From positions 1 through 42,830 of the forward strand of contig AJWJ01000166.1 in assembly GCA_000277445.1 (NCBI GenBank): 42,830 nucleotides of DNA, given 5' to 3'. Under the pieces are notes generated by a model. The model was given only the letters and a program-made list of their open reading frames with translations. It had not been told where the DNA came from and searched no databases. Numbering within the stretch: the first letter of the stretch is position 1; every line of letters starts with the position of its first letter. Source of the stretch: Polysphondylium violaceum. Its lineage: Eukaryota; Evosea; Eumycetozoa; Dictyosteliales; Dictyosteliaceae. The position numbers and the translations under genes are program-made. Positions 39,770 to 42,830 of the stretch are shown here, piece by piece.

Positions 39770-42592
39770 TCAAGTTGTGGGAAACTTGAAATCTGGATTT
39801 GGAAGAAACTCGTCACGAACAAAGGTAAAACTGATGCAGTGATCTCGAATGAATTTACGTATTTTTTGCTTTTCAGATTCCTGACACTTGTCAATGATAT
39901 CGTTGTAACGATCATTGGTCACAATGCAGGCGTTGTGCATTCTGGCATAATGAATGGTATAGATATCATCGTAATCTTGAGCGGGTGTGAGTGATACCTT
40001 GCCACTTTCAGTCAACTTTTGAAAGGCAACCAAATCATCGGCAACATCTTGATACTCAAAGAGAGTAAAATTTTTCTTTGGATCGTGATGATTCTTTCTC
40101 GAAGCATAAGATTCTGGTACAAATGCAACTACTTCATAGCCTCTTTGATCATAGTAATCCAATGCCTTTTTAAGTCCCATCACAGAGAATTTCTTTTTGG
40201 TTCCATACTTTTTGGCAACATTTGGTCCATCAATGACAATATAAGATTTTCCAGTCTTTTTTTTATTTGATCTAAATACCAAGGAATCTGCTGGCACATC
40301 TTTTAATATTCCTTTACCAACTGGCTGTTGTATTTGTTGATTTGGTTGGTCGACAACAACAACAGCAGCAGGAGGAGTAATACTAGACACCACTGCAGGA
40401 GGGGAGGACGAAACTTGAGTTTGTTCTTCAGAAACTATAGGAGGAATAACTTTAGCTTTTGGTGTCGAATCAATATTATTTAAACCAATTGCACTTGGAT
40501 TCCATAATATTTCCTCCTCCTCTTCATCTTCTAAGCTTTCATCATCACCATCACTATCTTTATCATCATTATTATTTCTCTCTTCTTTTAAAAGATTTTT
40601 ACCATTTTGAATCTCTTGATTTTTAAGAGAAGATTGAGATGAAGAAGACGATTGAGATGAGGAAGAAGAAGAAGATTGACTTGAAACTTGGTCAGCTGGT
40701 TGAACATCAAATGCCAACTTCTTTTTATCACCACTGCTACCGTTTGCATTTGAATACTTTTGTTGGTGTTGTTTGTGTAATTTCTTTTCTCTTTCTCTTT
40801 CTTTTTCAATAGCACGTTCACGACGTGAAGGTTTTTTAGTGGTACTACTCGAGGAGGAAGGGGAAGGGGAAGCAAGAGCATTACTACCATTACCATTAGC
40901 ATTAGGATTGCTTATTAAACCATTAGTATTACTCACAGATGAAGAGTTGTTTGGATTAAAGTGTTTATGATTTGGAACATTTTCAACGGAAAAGAAAAGC
41001 TTACCAATATTACCCACTACCAAGTCTTTGATAATGGTATGATCACTACTTTTTTCCACAACGACTCTGTATCCTGAAACTTCATGTTTAATATCACCTA
41101 CTTTACAAGGTACCTTGCATTCCTTTAATATGCAGCCATATGTAAAGCCACCCCTACTTCTGGGAATGAGGGCAATCTGGTTGGTTTGAAATTTAGAGGA
41201 TGGCGAGAATACCAAACTGTTTAAATCTCTAAACGTAGCCTTTTGACCAATACTTGGCACGCCATCGGTAGACTGAGCAATGGTAAAACTCTTTACATTG
41301 GATGGCAATTCATTGAGGGGAACCAATTTGCCGAGATAGGATGAAGGCAGATCTTTGTAGAGATTTTCGTTTCTGCCAGATGGATAAACTGCACGGAATT
41401 GATGAACGGGATGATGAACGGTGGTGTCATGATGACACATGGTCGTCGTGACAGTGTCAAAAATTCTAGCATAAGTAAATCCACCTCTGGATCGAGGCAC
41501 TAAAACAATCTCTGATTTTTGGAAAGAGTTGGCTGGAGAGAATGAAACTGTGTTTAGGTCATATGCTATGGGTACTTCACCTAAAATCCTACCTACTTGT
41601 ATTAATGATTCTTTTGAATCACCAGTAGCGCTAGTGTTGCCTTGTCCTTTCTTTGATGACGACGAGGATCTAGTAGAACTTTTTTTAGTGGTTGTTGTAG
41701 TTGTTGTTGATGGAGTAGTTCCTGCTGCTGATGAACTACTAGGTTTTGCCTTTGAAGCTGCTCTTTCTTTTTTACCTAATCTTGGACCATTGGTAGAGGA
41801 AGAGGAGGTTGTAGTTGTGGTTGTTGTAGTAGCACCACTACCACCGCTAGTACTAACATCACCTTTGGCTAAAATATAATTTCTTTTAGTATATCTAATA
41901 GTACTTTTGCTACTATAATATAAATATTTACCTGTATCATCAAAACGTTTTAAAATCTTAAAAGAACTACTACTATTACCAGTTGTTGCAGTAGTTGCTG
42001 CTGCTGCTTTCTTTGAATTTTTCTTTTTTTTTTCTCGAAGAGAGGCCGCTGCTTCTAAATAAAGTTCACTTGTTTTAGGTGGTGGATGTAAATCAATACT
42101 TGATGGTTCATCAACTACAACAGTAGATGGTTGTGGTTGTTGTTGTTTTTCTTCTTTTTTTGTTGTTGTCGTTGTTGTGGTTGTTGTCTCTTTTAATAAA
42201 GAGGAAGAGATAGTATTGTTAATATTATTATTACTACTACGTTGTTGTTGAACCTGTTGCTTTTGTTGCTGATGCTGATGCTGCTGTTGTTGTTGTTGTT
42301 GTTGCTGTTGCTGTAATAATAATTCTCTTCTTCTTAATGGAGTAGAAGAAAAATCATGAGTACCAGTTGCATTGGTAGATGATTTAAAAACATCTTCATC
42401 AGAATCATCGGCATCACTATTGTTTGCTTTAAAGTATTGTTCAATGTTATTTAAAGAATGATAGGATGGATCCAAAAAATCTTCGTTCTCTTCGTCTTCG
42501 TCAAAATCTGAAGTATCATAATTATCATTGATATCTATGAAATCAAAACAAGAAGCTATAAGTGTGTCATTATCACTATCACTTAAATTCAT
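39770..42592 (-). CDS. Regnase (Zc3h12a)-like NYN ribonuclease with a duplicated unnamed domain
   Basis: A single exon, 940 residues, starts at 42592 (AAGATGAAT); an in-frame ATG at 42799 would add a Tyr/Ser/Phe leader typical of untranslated DNA. Layout: acidic 1-85; poly-Gln about 90-120; Ser/Thr/Lys low complexity; two copies of a domain at about 332-430 and 442-541, each with VSFSP or LVFSP, then (I)xL(V/I)PRSRGGFTY; low complexity; a C-terminal NYN/PIN domain at about 775-935. The NYN domain carries YIVIDGPNVAKKYG (Asp788, Asn791), YDDIYTIHYA (Asp875, Asp876) and IVTNDRYNDI (Asp894), so all acidic residues of the Regnase active site are present, and it closes SFTFVRDEFLPNPD like mammalian Regnase-1. 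The enzyme should cleave RNA; targets are unknown. No CCCH finger is seen. The stop is TGA. Confidence 0.9.
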   Translation of the reverse strand: MNLSDSDNDTLIASCFDFIDINDNYDTSDFDEDEENEDFLDPSYHSLNNIEQYFKANNSDADDSDEDVFKSSTNATGTHDFSSTPLRRRELLLQQQQQQQQQQQHQHQQQKQQVQQQRSSNNNINNTISSSLLKETTTTTTTTTKKEEKQQQPQPSTVVVDEPSSIDLHPPPKTSELYLEAAASLREKKKKNSKKAAAATTATTGNSSSSFKILKRFDDTGKYLYYSSKSTIRYTKRNYILAKGDVSTSGGSGATTTTTTTTSSSSTNGPRLGKKERAASKAKPSSSSAAGTTPSTTTTTTTKKSSTRSSSSSKKGQGNTSATGDSKESLIQVGRILGEVPIAYDLNTVSFSPANSFQKSEIVLVPRSRGGFTYARIFDTVTTTMCHHDTTVHHPVHQFRAVYPSGRNENLYKDLPSSYLGKLVPLNELPSNVKSFTIAQSTDGVPSIGQKATFRDLNSLVFSPSSKFQTNQIALIPRSRGGFTYGCILKECKVPCKVGDIKHEVSGYRVVVEKSSDHTIIKDLVVGNIGKLFFSVENVPNHKHFNPNNSSSVSNTNGLISNPNANGNGSNALASPSPSSSSSTTKKPSRRERAIEKEREREKKLHKQHQQKYSNANGSSGDKKKLAFDVQPADQVSSQSSSSSSSQSSSSSQSSLKNQEIQNGKNLLKEERNNNDDKDSDGDDESLEDEEEEEILWNPSAIGLNNIDSTPKAKVIPPIVSEEQTQVSSSPPAVVSSITPPAAVVVVDQPNQQIQQPVGKGILKDVPADSLVFRSNKKKTGKSYIVIDGPNVAKKYGTKKKFSVMGLKKALDYYDQRGYEVVAFVPESYASRKNHHDPKKNFTLFEYQDVADDLVAFQKLTESGKVSLTPAQDYDDIYTIHYARMHNACIVTNDRYNDIIDKCQESEKQKIRKFIRDHCISFTFVRDEFLPNPDFKFPTT

Positions 42593-42830
42593 CTTGAGTA
42601 GACTAAAGATGCTACAAGTTGTGTTGTGTTGGTTGTTGTTGTTATAGACTGACAAACAAGAGAATGTGATATAAACTAGTTTGAATAATGAACAAACGAA
42701 CGAATATGAGTGAATGAATGAATAAACACAAACACTAATATGATTTATATATAGATATAGAATAGGGATCCTTAAAGTATATACAAATACATATAACACA
42801 ACACAAAACCTTTGAGACTATTTTTTTTTC
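42593..42830 (-). promoter_or_regulatory. Regnase-like gene 5' flank
   Basis: 238 bases to the window end. Short GTT/GTTGT repeats lie next to the start, GAATGAATGAATGAAT-like units at about 42708-42723, and the frame is open back to 42799 by chance composition. I take it as 5' UTR and promoter. Confidence 0.5.

Noticed and set aside
39539-39994. 151-codon plus-strand frame
   Set aside because: It overlaps the conserved end of the Regnase-like NYN domain antisense and has no recognisable content.
41529-41879. 116-codon plus-strand frame inside the Regnase-like gene
   Set aside because: It is antisense to Ser/Thr-rich low complexity and codes mostly Val/Ala/Leu as a mirror of ACT/TCT repeats.
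42593-42799. N-terminal extension of the Regnase-like gene to 42799
   Set aside because: The added 69 residues are Tyr/Ser/Phe/Ile-rich as expected from translated AT-rich flank; MNLSDSDND at 42592 is a natural acidic start.
1-42830. tRNA genes, class I RNAs, CRISPR arrays, LTR or other complete mobile elements
   Set aside because: Scanning by eye for tRNA B-box sequence (GGTTCGA), the class I motif CCTTACAGCAA, regular spaced repeats, and reverse transcriptase, integrase or transposase motifs found none.

Overview
The window reads as nuclear DNA of a dictyostelid social amoeba. Intergenic DNA is extremely A/T-rich with long A and T runs. Introns are short and AT-rich, mostly with GTAAGT or GTATGT donors, and nearly all stops are TAA. 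Proteins carry N, Q, S and T homopolymers. Several families are typical of the group: GATA zinc-finger factors, a CudA-type regulator and intronless ankyrin-like proteins. I cannot name the species. Splice sites below were placed by eye so that reading frame and family motifs continue across each intron.

Layout. 0-8 kb: a possible terminal exon of a gene that starts outside the window, a histidine acid phosphatase (-), an OTU cysteine protease (-), a small RGG-rich nucleolar-type protein (+) and a triple ADF-H/coactosin protein (+). 8-19.4 kb is a developmental-regulator block: two GATA zinc-finger genes (-,-), then about 6 kb without a convincing gene, then a CudA-family regulator (+). That gap has CA-rich tracts whose strand switches part-way, as expected for two long divergent promoters or 5' UTRs. 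20-25 kb: an ELO fatty-acid elongase (-), a universal stress protein (+), a NOPCHAP1-like snoRNP chaperone (+) and an Hsp33 redox chaperone with a mitochondrial-type leader (-).

25-31 kb is the unstable part. It holds an intronless 625-residue ankyrin-like protein, several gene relics (including a broken copy of the start of Hsp33 exon 3), and a pair of paralogues of a family I do not recognise, one apparently intact and one with several frame breaks. A perfect 21-bp inverted repeat lies near the 31 kb end.

31-42.6 kb is dense housekeeping DNA: an SR splicing factor with RRM, zinc knuckle and RS domain (-, unusually long second intron), tafazzin (+), mitochondrial ArgJ (-), Mediator subunit 22 (+), a MITD1-like ESCRT protein (+) and a 940-residue Regnase-like NYN ribonuclease with a duplicated domain I cannot name (-).

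The genes do not form one pathway. Loose themes are developmental transcription (two GATA factors, CudA), RNA biology (SR protein, Regnase, NOPCHAP1, the RGG protein, Med22) and mitochondrial function (tafazzin, ArgJ, Hsp33). I saw no complete transposon, LTR element, CRISPR array or tRNA. The leads I find most worth following are the duplicated domain of the Regnase-like protein, the decaying 27-31 kb cluster, the 6 kb regulatory gap and the SR-gene long intron.
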